A stretch of 64,000 nucleotides of DNA from contig NZ_KB822602.1 of the NCBI RefSeq assembly GCF_000364625.1, positions 1 to 64,000 of the forward strand. The letters are read 5' to 3'. Source of the DNA: Pseudomonas thermotolerans DSM 14292. Lineage in GTDB: Bacteria; Pseudomonadota; Gammaproteobacteria; Pseudomonadales; Pseudomonadaceae. Positions 31,246-39,983 of this stretch are shown here, one piece after another. A model generated the notes under the pieces. The model saw nothing but the letters and a program-made list of their open reading frames with translations. It was not told the origin of the DNA and ran no database searches. Every line of letters starts with the position of its first letter. Within the stretch, counting starts at the first letter, position 1. Position numbers and translations under genes: made by a program.

Positions 31246-32844
31246 CTAGGCGAAGGGTGGCGCCTCCGGCACCTCGATCAGCAGTGGCCGGTCGGCCGGT
31301 GCGCCGCGCAGCAGCTCGGCCAGGTGGGCATGGTCGCGGGCACGTTCGGCGGCGCAGCCGAAGCCGCGGGCGATGGCCAGGAAGTCCGGGGTGTGGATGT
31401 CCACGCCGATCGGCGGGATGCCGCGGCGTTCCATGTAGCGCTTGATCTCGCCGTAGCCGCGGTTGTTCCACAGCAGCACCACCAGGCCGACTCCGGCCTC
31501 CACCGCGCTGGCCAGCTCCGGCAGGGTGAACTGCAGGCCGCCGTCGCCGATCAGGCAGACCACCGGGCGCTGCGGCTCGGCCAGCTTGGCGCCGATGGCC
31601 GCCGGCAGGCCGTAGCCCAGGGTGCCGTAGCCGGTGGAGGAGTTGAACCAGCGGCGCGGGCTGTCCAGCTCCACCAGGTGGTTGCCGCTGTACACGGTCT
31701 GGGTGGAGTCGCCGACGAAGCGCACCTCGGGCAGCGCAGCGAGGATGCAGTCGAACAGCCGTCGGTAGTGGGCCCAGCCGGCGAGGTCCTCGGCCAGCCG
31801 GGCGCGGACGGCCGCGGCACGGCGGGCGCCGGGGCTGTCCGGGTGCGCTTCCCCGGCCGGCAGCTCGGCCAGCAGCATGCGCATCGCCAGCCGCGCATCG
31901 CCCTGGATGGCCAGTCGCGGCAGCTGGTTGCGCGGCAGCTGACGGGCGTCGATGTCGATGCGGATCAGCGTGCCGCTAAGGGCGAAGCCGCCGTCGAACA
32001 CCACGTCGTAGTCGGTTTCGCCTAGCTCGGTACCGATCGCCAGGATCACGTCGGCGTCCCGCGCCAGGGCGCGCACGGGGGCGAGCGACTGGTTGCTGCC
32101 GAGCAGCAGGGGATGTCCGGGCGGCAGCAGGCCCTTGGCGTTGATGGTCAGGGCGGTCGGCGCATCCAGGGACTGGGCCAGGGCGCGGGCCTCGGCCGGG
32201 GCCTCGACGCAGCCACCACCGAGCAGCAGCAGGGGCCGTTCGGCGTTCTTCAGCAGCGCCAGGGCCTCGCGGATCAGGCTGCGGTTCGGCGCCGGGCGGC
32301 GCAGCTCCGGCAGGGCGGTCAGACGCAGGTGGTCGGCCGGGGCGGTGATGATGTCCAGCGGCAGCTCGATGTGTACCGGGCGCGGCCGCTCGCTGGCGAA
32401 CACCGTGAAGGCGCGGGCCAGCACCGCCGGCAGTTCGTCGACGTTCATCAGGGTGTGGCTGAAGGCGGTGACGCCGGCGGTCAGGCCGCGCTGGTCGGGC
32501 AGCTCATGCAGATAGCCGTTGCCCAGGCCGAGGCGCTCGCGCTCGTTGACGCTGGAGATCACCAGCATGGGGATGGAGTCGGCGTAGGCCTGGCCCATGG
32601 CGGTGAGGATGTTGGTCATGCCCGGGCCGGTGATGATGAAGCACACCCCGGGCCTGCCGGTGACTCGCGCATAGCCGTCGGCCATGAAGCCGGCGCCCTG
32701 CTCGTGGCGCGGGGTGACGTGGCGGATGCGGCTGCCGGGCAGGCCGCGGTACAGCTCGACGGTGTGCACGCCGGGGATGCCGAACACGGTGTCGACGCCC
32801 CAGGCTTCCAGTTGCTTGACGAGGAATTCGCCGCAGGTGGTCAT
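31246..32844 (-). CDS. thiamine-diphosphate 2-oxoacid decarboxylase, AruI-like (5-guanidino-2-oxopentanoate)
   Basis: The 532-residue protein is of the acetolactate synthase/decarboxylase family: catalytic Glu in PRHEQGAGFMADGYARVTG and the cofactor motif GDGGLQFTLPELASAVEAG...NNRGYG. It resembles AruI, which decarboxylates 2-ketoarginine to 4-guanidinobutyraldehyde. Its position in an operon with guanidinobutyrase fits: oxidation of the aldehyde would yield the GbuA substrate. Substrate is inferred from context; other 2-oxoacids are possible. Confidence 0.75.
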   Translation of the reverse strand: MTTCGEFLVKQLEAWGVDTVFGIPGVHTVELYRGLPGSRIRHVTPRHEQGAGFMADGYARVTGRPGVCFIITGPGMTNILTAMGQAYADSIPMLVISSVNERERLGLGNGYLHELPDQRGLTAGVTAFSHTLMNVDELPAVLARAFTVFASERPRPVHIELPLDIITAPADHLRLTALPELRRPAPNRSLIREALALLKNAERPLLLLGGGCVEAPAEARALAQSLDAPTALTINAKGLLPPGHPLLLGSNQSLAPVRALARDADVILAIGTELGETDYDVVFDGGFALSGTLIRIDIDARQLPRNQLPRLAIQGDARLAMRMLLAELPAGEAHPDSPGARRAAAVRARLAEDLAGWAHYRRLFDCILAALPEVRFVGDSTQTVYSGNHLVELDSPRRWFNSSTGYGTLGYGLPAAIGAKLAEPQRPVVCLIGDGGLQFTLPELASAVEAGVGLVVLLWNNRGYGEIKRYMERRGIPPIGVDIHTPDFLAIARGFGCAAERARDHAHLAELLRGAPADRPLLIEVPEAPPFA

Positions 32845-32879
32845 CGCAGGTAGCTCCCTGTGGAATCGGGAAGGATGGC

Positions 32880-32909
32880 GGTGATTCCGCCCGCGAGAGC
32901 GGAATCACC
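32880..32909. repeat. 11-bp inverted repeat in the gbu operon (decarboxylase/symporter gap)
   Basis: GGTGATTCCGC (32880-32890) and GCGGAATCACC (32899-32909) are perfect complements around 8 nt. It lies between the symporter stop and the decarboxylase start and lacks a U-tract, so mRNA processing or stabilisation is more likely than termination. Confidence 0.7.
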
Positions 32910-32919
32910 GGTGCGGGGT

Positions 32920-34308
32920 TCAGGCCGGGCTGGCGGCCGGGGCCTGCCTGCGGCGGCTCAGCAGGCTGATCGCCACGAAACTCGCGGCTCCGGCGGCCAG
33001 GCCGTAGTAGATCGGGGTGTTGGCGTCCAGACCGTCCTTGAACATGAAGATCGCCGCGGCCAGGCTGCCGAGCAGCATGCTGGCGATGGCCCCGGCGGTG
33101 CTGGCTCGCTTCCAGTAGATGGCGCCGAGCAGCGGGATCAGCATGCCGCCGACCAGCAGGTTGTAGGCCATGGTCAGGGCGCCGATCACGTCGCTGACCA
33201 CCAGGGCGATGGCCAGGGTGGCGACGCCTAGCAGCAGGGTGAAGGTACGGTTGACGTGGGCGCTGCCGTCGCCCTGCTCGCGCCCGCTGAGCAGCGGCCA
33301 GAGGTCCTGGGCGGCGGTGGTGGAGGCGGCCAGCAGGCCGGCGCTGGCGGTGGACATCAGCGCCGCCAGGGCGGCGGCCACCACGAGGCCGCGCAGGCCG
33401 TCCGGCAGGCCCAGCTGTACCACGCTGGCGAAGGCGTTGTTGACGTTGTCCAGATCCGGCAGCAGAACCCGGGTGGCCATGCCGATCAGCGCCATGGCCA
33501 GGCCGTAGAGGATGCAGTAGAGCCCGGCGGCGCTACCCGCAACCTGGGCGACCCGCGCATTGCGCGCGGTGAACACCCGCTGCCAGATGTCCTGGCCGAT
33601 GAAGATGCCGAAGAAGTAGATCAGGAAGTAGGTGACGATGGTGTCCCAGCCGATCGCGGTGAAGTCGAAGGCGCTGGCCGGCAGGGCGGCGACCAGGGCG
33701 TCCCAGCCGCCGGCATCGTAAATCGACAGCGGCATGAGGATGAACACCAGACCGACGGTCATGACCAGGAACTGCACGATGTCGGTGAGGGTCAGCGACC
33801 ACATGCCGCCGATGGTCGAGTAGAGCACCACGATGCCGCCGCCGATCAGCACCGCAGTCCAGAACGGCAGGCCGAACAGCACCTCCATCACGGTGCCGAT
33901 GGCGATGGTCGAGGTGGCGGCGATCATCAGCGCGTAGACCAGCATGATGGCCGCGCTGGCGTGCCGGGCCGCCGGGGTGTAGCGGCGTTCCAGCACCTGG
34001 GTGACGGTGTAGATCTTCAGTTTCAGCAGCGGCTTGGCGAGCAGCAGGCTGATGCCGATGATCCCCAGGCCGAGCGCGGCGCACAGCCAAAAGCCGGAGA
34101 TGCCGTGCACGTAGCCGAGGCGCACGCTGCCGATGGTGGAGGCGCCGCCGAGCACGGTGGCGGCCATGGTGCCGAGGTAGAAGCCGGGGCCGAGGTTGCG
34201 CCCGGCCACTAGGTAGTCCTCGCGGGTCTTGGCGCGACGCATGCCGTACCAGCCGAGGGCGAGCATGGCGGCGACGTAGAGCAGAACGACGAAAAGATCC
34301 AGAGCCAT
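32920..34308 (-). CDS. sodium:solute symporter (SSS family)
   Basis: The 462-residue protein has about 13 transmembrane helices and SSS family motifs such as VAGRNLGPGFYLGTMAATVLGGASTIG, YSTIGGMWSLTLTDIVQF and GQDIWQRVFTARN. In the gbu locus it probably imports a guanidino or related compound, but the substrate is not known from sequence. GAGAGACACTTCCC precedes the ATG. Confidence 0.88.
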   Translation of the reverse strand: MALDLFVVLLYVAAMLALGWYGMRRAKTREDYLVAGRNLGPGFYLGTMAATVLGGASTIGSVRLGYVHGISGFWLCAALGLGIIGISLLLAKPLLKLKIYTVTQVLERRYTPAARHASAAIMLVYALMIAATSTIAIGTVMEVLFGLPFWTAVLIGGGIVVLYSTIGGMWSLTLTDIVQFLVMTVGLVFILMPLSIYDAGGWDALVAALPASAFDFTAIGWDTIVTYFLIYFFGIFIGQDIWQRVFTARNARVAQVAGSAAGLYCILYGLAMALIGMATRVLLPDLDNVNNAFASVVQLGLPDGLRGLVVAAALAALMSTASAGLLAASTTAAQDLWPLLSGREQGDGSAHVNRTFTLLLGVATLAIALVVSDVIGALTMAYNLLVGGMLIPLLGAIYWKRASTAGAIASMLLGSLAAAIFMFKDGLDANTPIYYGLAAGAASFVAISLLSRRRQAPAASPA

Positions 34309-34342
34309 GGGAAGTGTCTCTCTTGTAATTGTGCAGGGTAGG

Positions 34343-34360
34343 GCGGGCCGGCCGGCCCGC
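34343..34360. repeat. 18-bp perfect palindrome in the gbu operon
   Basis: GCGGGCCGGCCGGCCCGC is a perfect palindrome in the 72-bp gap between the NCS1 permease and the symporter. It could form a cruciform or, in RNA, a compact stem with a small loop. Confidence 0.65.
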
Positions 34361-34380
34361 TCACGGTACTACGGGAAGGG

Positions 34381-35892
34381 TCAGGTCGTCTGGCCCAGGC
34401 CGGTCGGCTGACGGGCGACGCCGCGCGACCAGCGCGGGCCCTGGGGGCCGTACACCTCGGCGGGTTCCGGGAACAGGGCGAGCAGCGTCAGGTAGAGCAG
34501 GGCGGCCAGGCCGAGGGTCAGCGGCAGGCTGATGTCGATGCCGCCGGCCAGCTCGCCGAGCGGCCCGACGAACTGCCCCGGCAGGTTGACGAAGCACAGG
34601 CCGAGGGCGGCGCTGGGAATCCAGGCGCCCAGGCCGCGCCAGTTCCAGCCGTGGTGGAACCAGTAGAGCCCGCCGCGCAGGCCGCGGGTGAACACCTGCA
34701 GGTCGTCGGCGCAGTAGAAGCCGCGGCGGTCGAGCAGGCCGATGAGCATGATCACGATCCACGGGCTGGTGCAGGTGACGATCAGCACCGCGAAGGTGGA
34801 GACGCTCTGCACCAGGTCGGCGACGAAGCGGCCGATGAAGATGAAGGCGATGGCCGCCAGGCCGATCAGCACGGTGGCGCGCACCCGGGTCAGCAGGCGT
34901 GGCAGGATGCTCGACATGTCCAGGCCGGTGCCGTACAGCGCGGTGGTGCCGGTGGACATGCCGCCGATCACCGCAATCAGGCACACCGGCAGGAAGTACC
35001 AGGCCGGGGCGATGGCCAGCAGGCCGCCGACGTAATTGTTCTGCTCGATGTACTCCGGGGCCTGTACGGCGACGATGCTGGCGGTGGCCAGGCCGAACAC
35101 GAAGGGGATCAGGGTGGCCAACTGGGCGCCGATCACCGCCGCCATGATCCGCGGCTTGGCGGTTTCGCGGGGGATGTAGCGCGACCAGTCGCCGAGGAAG
35201 GCGCCGAAGGATACCGGGTTGCTCATGGCGATCAGCGCGGCGCCGAGGAACGCCGGCCAGAAGCCCTCCTGGCCGAGCTGCACGCTGCCCGCGTAGCCGC
35301 TGTCGAAGGGCCCGGCGAAGGCACCGATGCCGAGCAGGAACAGCAGGCTGGCGCTGACCACGGCGATCTTGTTGACCCACAGCATGAAGCGGAAGCCGTA
35401 GATGCACACCGCCAGCACCAGCACGGCGAACAGGCCGTAGGCCAGGCCCAGGTAGAGGTCGGTTTCCGGCAGGCCGAACAGTCGCCGCGCGCCGCCCACC
35501 AGTGCGTCGCCGGAGCTCCACACCGACAGCGAGAAGAAGGCTACCGCGGTGAGCAGCGACAGGAAGGAGCCGACGATGCGCCCGTGCACACCGAAGTGGG
35601 CGCCGGAGGACACCGCGTTGTTGGTGCCGTTCAGCGCGCCGAACAGGCCCATGGGGGCGAGGATCAGCGAGCCGACGACGACGCCCAGCACGATCGCCCA
35701 GAGGCCGGCCTCGAAGGACAGCCCGAAGAGCACCGGAAAGCTGCCCAGCACGGCGGTGGCGAAGGTGTTGGCGCCGCCGAAGATCAGGCGGAACAGGTCT
35801 AGGGGGGTAGCGTGGCGTTCGTGGTCGGGGATCTGTTCCACCCCGAAGGTCTCGATGCGGGTGATGGCCTGCGGCCCGTGGTTGGACGACAT
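34381..35892 (-). CDS. NCS1-family (purine-cytosine permease-like) transporter
   Basis: The 503-residue protein has about 12 transmembrane helices and begins with a soluble stretch (ITRIETFGVEQIPDHERHATP) followed by LFRLIFGGANTFATAVLGSFPVL and APMGLFGALNGTNNAVSSGAHFG, typical of NCS1 cation symporters for nucleobases and related compounds. Its place next to gbuA suggests uptake of a guanidino compound or product. GGGAGAAACCATC precedes the ATG. Confidence 0.88.
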   Translation of the reverse strand: MSSNHGPQAITRIETFGVEQIPDHERHATPLDLFRLIFGGANTFATAVLGSFPVLFGLSFEAGLWAIVLGVVVGSLILAPMGLFGALNGTNNAVSSGAHFGVHGRIVGSFLSLLTAVAFFSLSVWSSGDALVGGARRLFGLPETDLYLGLAYGLFAVLVLAVCIYGFRFMLWVNKIAVVSASLLFLLGIGAFAGPFDSGYAGSVQLGQEGFWPAFLGAALIAMSNPVSFGAFLGDWSRYIPRETAKPRIMAAVIGAQLATLIPFVFGLATASIVAVQAPEYIEQNNYVGGLLAIAPAWYFLPVCLIAVIGGMSTGTTALYGTGLDMSSILPRLLTRVRATVLIGLAAIAFIFIGRFVADLVQSVSTFAVLIVTCTSPWIVIMLIGLLDRRGFYCADDLQVFTRGLRGGLYWFHHGWNWRGLGAWIPSAALGLCFVNLPGQFVGPLGELAGGIDISLPLTLGLAALLYLTLLALFPEPAEVYGPQGPRWSRGVARQPTGLGQTT

Positions 35893-35961
35893 GATGGTTT
35901 CTCCCGGGGGACGCCCGTCAGGTTGGCGGCAGGTTCCGGCAGGGCCGACAAGTCAGCGTCC

Positions 35962-35992
35962 GGGCCGCCGCCGGGCGGCCCTGATTGTTGTT
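35962..35992 (-). promoter_or_regulatory. hairpin and CA motif in the gbuA/NCS1 gap
   Basis: On the transcribed minus strand, AACAACAA (35992-35985), a strict Hfq/Crc CA motif, is followed by an 8-bp stem with 4-nt loop formed by GGGCCGCC and GGCGGCCC (35981-35962). It lies about 70-100 nt before the permease start, so a direct block of its ribosome binding is not assured. Confidence 0.5.
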
Positions 35993-36015
35993 ATGGGTGC
36001 AACCAGTGAGTGCGT

Positions 36016-36975
36016 TCAGCGGCGCTGCACGCCGGGCAGAGCGCAGAGCATCTCGTACAGCAGATTGGCGCCGAGCAGCGAGGTGCTGCCGGTGGTGTCG
36101 TAGGGCGGCGAAACCTCCACCAGGTCGCAGCCGACCAGGTCCAGGCCCTGGCAGCCGCGGATGATTTCCATGCCCTGGATGGTGGTCAGTCCACCGATCT
36201 CCGGGGTGCCGGTGCCGGGCGCCCAGGCTGGGTCGATGCCGTCGATGTCGAAGGACAGGTACACCGGCCCGCCGCCGACCTTCTCGCGCACCTCGGCCAT
36301 CAGCGGCTCCAGGGACCGGTGCCAGCACTCCTCGGCCTGCACCACACGGAAGCCCTGGCGGCGACTCCAGTTGAAGTCGTCGGCGGTGTAGCCCTGGGCG
36401 CGCAGGCCGATCTGCACCACCCGCTGGCAGTCCAGCAGGCCTTCCTCCACGGCGCGGCGGAAGGTAGTGCCGTGGGCGATCTTCTCGCCGAACATCTCGT
36501 CGTTGACGTCGGCGTGGGCGTCCACGTGGACCAGCCCGACCTTGCCGTGCTTCCTGTGGATGGCGCGGAGGATCGGCAGAGTGATGGTGTGGTCGCCGCC
36601 CAGGGTCAGCGGCTTGATGCCGTAGTCGAGGATCTCGTCGTAGGCCGCCTCGATGATGCGCACCGCCTCGGCCAGGTTGAAGGTGTTGATCGCCACGTCG
36701 CCGATGTCGGCCACGTTGAGGGAGTCGAAGGGCGCGGCGCCGGTGGCCATGTTGTAGGGGCGGATCATCACTGACTGGGCGCGGATGTCGCGCGGCCCGA
36801 AGCGGGTGCCGGAGCGCAGCGAGGTACCGATGTCCAGGGGCACGCCGACGAAGGCGGCATCCAGCTGGCGCTTGTCTTCGGCGGACTGGATGTAGGGCAG
36901 GCGCATCATGGTGGCGATGCCGCCGAAGCGCGGCATTTCGTTGCCGCCCAGGGGCTGATGGAAGGTCTTTTCCAC
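36016..36975 (-). CDS. gbuA: guanidinobutyrase
   Basis: GbuA hydrolyses 4-guanidinobutyrate to 4-aminobutyrate and urea in the arginine transaminase route. The 319-residue ureohydrolase has the Mn ligands in LGGDHT, HVDAHADVND and SFDIDGIDPAWAPGTGTPE. The GTG at 36975 (VEKTFHQPLGGNEMPRFGG) is chosen because it gives the length of P. aeruginosa GbuA and has GAGG upstream. It heads an operon of four genes divergent from gbuR. Confidence 0.95.
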   Translation of the reverse strand: MEKTFHQPLGGNEMPRFGGIATMMRLPYIQSAEDKRQLDAAFVGVPLDIGTSLRSGTRFGPRDIRAQSVMIRPYNMATGAAPFDSLNVADIGDVAINTFNLAEAVRIIEAAYDEILDYGIKPLTLGGDHTITLPILRAIHRKHGKVGLVHVDAHADVNDEMFGEKIAHGTTFRRAVEEGLLDCQRVVQIGLRAQGYTADDFNWSRRQGFRVVQAEECWHRSLEPLMAEVREKVGGGPVYLSFDIDGIDPAWAPGTGTPEIGGLTTIQGMEIIRGCQGLDLVGCDLVEVSPPYDTTGSTSLLGANLLYEMLCALPGVQRR

Positions 36976-37141
36976 GGCTGGCCTCACGGTTTGTTGTGAT
37001 TGTTGAAAGGTCGTTGAGCGGATTCTTGGCCGGGCGCGCGCCGGGAAAAATCGCCGGAGGAAAATAATCACTTCAGGAATTTCTAAACTAACTGGCGTGG
37101 GGTAGGCTGGAGCGCAGTCCGTCTTCCGCCCGGAGTCGCCC

Positions 37142-38038
37142 ATGCAGAGCGCCCTGCCCGATCTCAAGCTGCTGCGCATCTTCGCTGCCGTGGTGCGCCA
37201 CCAGGGCTTCGCCGCCGCGCAGCAGGAGCTCAACCTGTCCACTTCAGCGATCAGCACCTACATGAGCCAGCTGGAGAGCCAGCTCGGCATTACCCTCTGC
37301 CATCGCGGTCGCGGCGGCTTCAGCCTGACCAGCAAGGGCGAGCTGTTCCACCAGGAGACCCTGCGTCTGCTCGGCGAGCTGGAGGGCTTCGAGCGCTACG
37401 CCGCGGCGCTCAAGGGCGAGCTGCGTGGCACCCTGAACCTCGGCGTGCTGGATTCCACGGTGAGCGACCCGGCGCTGCCCCTGGCCGAAGTGATCGGTGC
37501 CTACAGCCAGGAGCACCCCGGCGTGCACCTGCACCTCTCGGTGATGAGCCCCTACGAGCTGCAGCTGGCGGTGCTCGACAACCGCCTGGACCTAGCCATT
37601 GGCGCCTTCTCCACGCGGATGAACGGGCTGGTCTACCAGCCGCTGTACCGCGAGCAGCACTGGCTGTACTGCAGCGAGCGCCACCCGTTGTTTGCCCAGC
37701 GCCGCGTTCCGGCCGAAGTGATCACCCAGCAGCGCATGGTCGGCCGCGGCTACTGGAGCCAGGCCGAGCTGGCCCGCCACGGCTTCAAGCACAGCGCGGC
37801 GACCGTGGAATCCATGGAGGCACAGCTGATCCTGGTGCTCTCCGGCGCCTACATCGGCTACCTGCCCGAGCACTACGCACAGTCCTGGGTGGAGCAGGGC
37901 CGCCTGCGCGTGCTGCTGCCGGCCACCTTCGGCTACCAGGCGCCGTTCTCGCTGATCCTGCGCCGTGGCCGCAGCAGGGAGACGCTGATCCAGACCTTCC
38001 GCGACCTGCTCAAGGCACAGCTCAACCAGCCGCGCTAG
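37142..38038 (+). CDS. gbuR: LysR-family regulator GbuR
   Basis: In P. aeruginosa GbuR activates gbuA in response to 4-guanidinobutyrate. The 298-residue product has the LysR helix-turn-helix (FAAAQQELNLSTSAISTYMSQLE) and a substrate-binding domain to the C-terminus. It is transcribed divergently from gbuA; the 166-bp gap between them is locally AT-rich (about 37060-37095) and should hold the operator. Identification relies on this pairing. Confidence 0.9.
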   Translation: MQSALPDLKLLRIFAAVVRHQGFAAAQQELNLSTSAISTYMSQLESQLGITLCHRGRGGFSLTSKGELFHQETLRLLGELEGFERYAAALKGELRGTLNLGVLDSTVSDPALPLAEVIGAYSQEHPGVHLHLSVMSPYELQLAVLDNRLDLAIGAFSTRMNGLVYQPLYREQHWLYCSERHPLFAQRRVPAEVITQQRMVGRGYWSQAELARHGFKHSAATVESMEAQLILVLSGAYIGYLPEHYAQSWVEQGRLRVLLPATFGYQAPFSLILRRGRSRETLIQTFRDLLKAQLNQPR

Positions 38039-38280
38039 GGCGGATACTTCAGTTTCCTCTGAAGTGAGCGAGGCCTGGTTGCGGTGCCCGGCTCACGGCG
38101 GGATGGGACTGCTGCCGGAAACCTCTCGTGAGTCGGCGCGGCCCGCTCCGTCAGGCGTTCCTGCCTGCCGGCTGCCCCGCAGTTGATTCTGGAGGAGTGC
38201 GCCGCCTGTCGCTGGCGGCGCGCCCCCCGGCTCGACTGTCTCATGAAGCGTGCGTGCGCAGCCGTCGGACTTAATGGCGC

Positions 38281-38949
38281 TCAGCCGAGCAACTCGTAGG
38301 GACCGCCCCGGTCCAGTGCCCGCTGGTAGGCCGGTCGCGCGTGGATGCGCTGCAGAAAACCGAGCAGCCGCGGGTAGCGTTCGTCCAGCCCGCCGCGGGC
38401 CCGCGCCGCCTCCAGGGGGAAGCTCATCTGGATGTCGGCGGCGCTGAACTCGTCGCCGGCGAACCAGGCGCTGCCGGCCAGGGCGCCTTCCAGGTAGGCC
38501 AGGTGGCTGTCGATCTGCGGCTGGATGAAGCTGCTCTTCGCCTTGCCGGCGATGAGCCTGGCGAAGGGCTTGACGAAGAACGGCAGCGGGCCGTTCTCGA
38601 TGCGGTCGAACACCAGCTTGAGCAGCAGCGGCGGCATCGCCGAGCCCTCGGCGTAGTGCAGCCAGTAGCGGTACAGCAGGCGCGCGCCGGGGTCGGCCGG
38701 CTGCAGGCGGCCTTCGCCGTAGCGTTCCACCAGGTACTCGATGATCGCCCCCGATTCGGCGAGCACCAGCGGACCGTCGCTGATCACCGGCGACTTGCCC
38801 AGTGGGTGCACGGCGCGCAGCTCCGGCGGGGCGAGCAGGGTCCTGGGGTCGCGCTGGTAGTACTCGACGTCGTAGGGCAGCTCCAGCTCTTCCAGCAACC
38901 AGAGCACGCGCTGCGAGCGGGAGTTGTTGAGGTGATGGACGGTAATCAT
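38281..38949 (-). CDS. glutathione S-transferase
   Basis: The 222-residue protein has a thioredoxin-like N-terminal domain with NNSRSQRVLWLLEELELPY and the cis-proline/glutathione motif LGKSPVISDGPLVLAESGAI, then a helical C-terminal domain (FSAADIQMSFPLEAA). Length and motifs are typical for bacterial GSTs. The ATG at 38949 is preceded by GGAGCCGCG. Physiological substrate unknown. Confidence 0.92.
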   Translation of the reverse strand: MITVHHLNNSRSQRVLWLLEELELPYDVEYYQRDPRTLLAPPELRAVHPLGKSPVISDGPLVLAESGAIIEYLVERYGEGRLQPADPGARLLYRYWLHYAEGSAMPPLLLKLVFDRIENGPLPFFVKPFARLIAGKAKSSFIQPQIDSHLAYLEGALAGSAWFAGDEFSAADIQMSFPLEAARARGGLDERYPRLLGFLQRIHARPAYQRALDRGGPYELLG

Positions 38950-38966
38950 CGCGGCTCCAGGGAAGA

Positions 38967-39341
38967 TCAGCGGCCTTCCAGCGGTGTCCTGAGGGTTTCC
39001 AGATTGCGCCGGACCCAGTCGGCGGCGAAGCCGGCATCGTCCATGTCCGGTTGGCGAAACAAAGTAAAGACCAGATCGCAGCCCTCGCCATTGGCGAGCA
39101 CTCGCATGGGGACGCAGACATCCACCCCGCGGCGGTGCGGACAGGGTGGCCGAGCACGCCGTATTCGCTCTCTGCACAGAAGCGGATGCGCACCTCGCCG
39201 CCGGGCGTGCCGGCGAGCCACTCGCCGTCCGGCTCGCGTGGCGCGGAGCCGAGGCCGGAGGCCCTGAGGCGGGACGCCGTGAGACAAAGGCACGCGGACC
39301 GGGTGGCGGAAGTACGCGCCGAGGGTGAGCGACGGATGCAT
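38967..39341 (-). CDS. SRPBCC-like small protein with an apparent out-of-frame middle segment
   Basis: The frame is open for 124 residues from MHPSLTLGAYFRHP to the end MDDAGFAADWVRRNLETL. Start and end look like a real protein, possibly an SRPBCC/polyketide-cyclase-like family from memory. The middle, about 39130-39260, reads as Arg-rich nonsense (RRVARRHARRRG) in this frame, whereas the +1 frame gives a sensible EPDGEWLAGTPGGEVRIRFC and AESEYGVLGHPV. Two compensating frameshifts or sequencing errors are suspected. It is 17 bp upstream of the GST gene. Confidence 0.5.
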   Translation of the reverse strand: MHPSLTLGAYFRHPVRVPLSHGVPPQGLRPRLRATRAGRRVARRHARRRGAHPLLCRERIRRARPPCPHRRGVDVCVPMRVLANGEGCDLVFTLFRQPDMDDAGFAADWVRRNLETLRTPLEGR

Positions 39342-39376
39342 GGGCTGAGCACTGGGGCTGTGGCACACTGAGTGCC

Positions 39377-39973
39377 ATGCCCCGCCCATCCTGTAGCCGC
39401 TGCTACCGCCCCCTGGACCGCTGCCTGTGTGCGCTGATCCCCGCGCTGGACAGCCGTACCCGGGTGCTGATCCTCCAGCACCCCAGCGAAACCCGCCATG
39501 CCCTGAACACCGCACGGCTGGCGGCGCTCGGTCTGCGCAACGCCGAGCTGCTGGTTGGCGAGCGTTTCGCCGGGCTGGTCGAGCGCCAGGCCCGTCCCGG
39601 CCTGCGGCCCTGCCTGCTGTTTCCCGGTGACGGGGCGCAGCCCCTGGGCGGCCTGGCGACGTCGGCGGCGGAGCCGCTGCTGCTGGTGGTGCCGGACGGC
39701 ACCTGGCGCAAGGCGCGCAAGCTGCTCTACCTGAATCCCGAGCTGGCGGCCCTGCCGCGGGTCGCCTTGCCGGAGGGGCTGAGCTCGCGCTACCGGCTGC
39801 GCAAGGCGCCCATGCCCGGTGCGCTGTCCACCCTGGAGGCGATAGTCGCGGCGCTGGAGATCGTCGAGGCGCCGCAATCCTTCCAGTCCCTGCTGGTGCC
39901 CTTCGATGCGCTGATCGACGGGCAGATCGCTGCCATGGGCGAGGATACCTTCCGTCGCAACCACCAGCGCTGA
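39377..39973 (+). CDS. tRNA-uridine aminocarboxypropyltransferase (DTW domain, TapT-like)
   Basis: DTW-domain enzymes such as TapT (YfiP) form acp3U47 in tRNA. The 198-residue product has the zinc-type cysteine cluster CSRCYRPLDRCLC, the motif LILQHPSETRHALNTARL and VVPDGTWRKARKLL, where DGTW stands for the DTW signature. The ATG at 39377 is used. It diverges from the SRPBCC-like gene, 35 bp away. Confidence 0.88.
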   Translation: MPRPSCSRCYRPLDRCLCALIPALDSRTRVLILQHPSETRHALNTARLAALGLRNAELLVGERFAGLVERQARPGLRPCLLFPGDGAQPLGGLATSAAEPLLLVVPDGTWRKARKLLYLNPELAALPRVALPEGLSSRYRLRKAPMPGALSTLEAIVAALEIVEAPQSFQSLLVPFDALIDGQIAAMGEDTFRRNHQR

Positions 39974-39983
39974 AGCGGCCGCC

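Noticed and set aside
34343..34360. Intrinsic terminator in the gbu operon
   Set aside because: The palindrome has no loop sequence of its own and no U-tract in either direction; processing or stability is a better guess.
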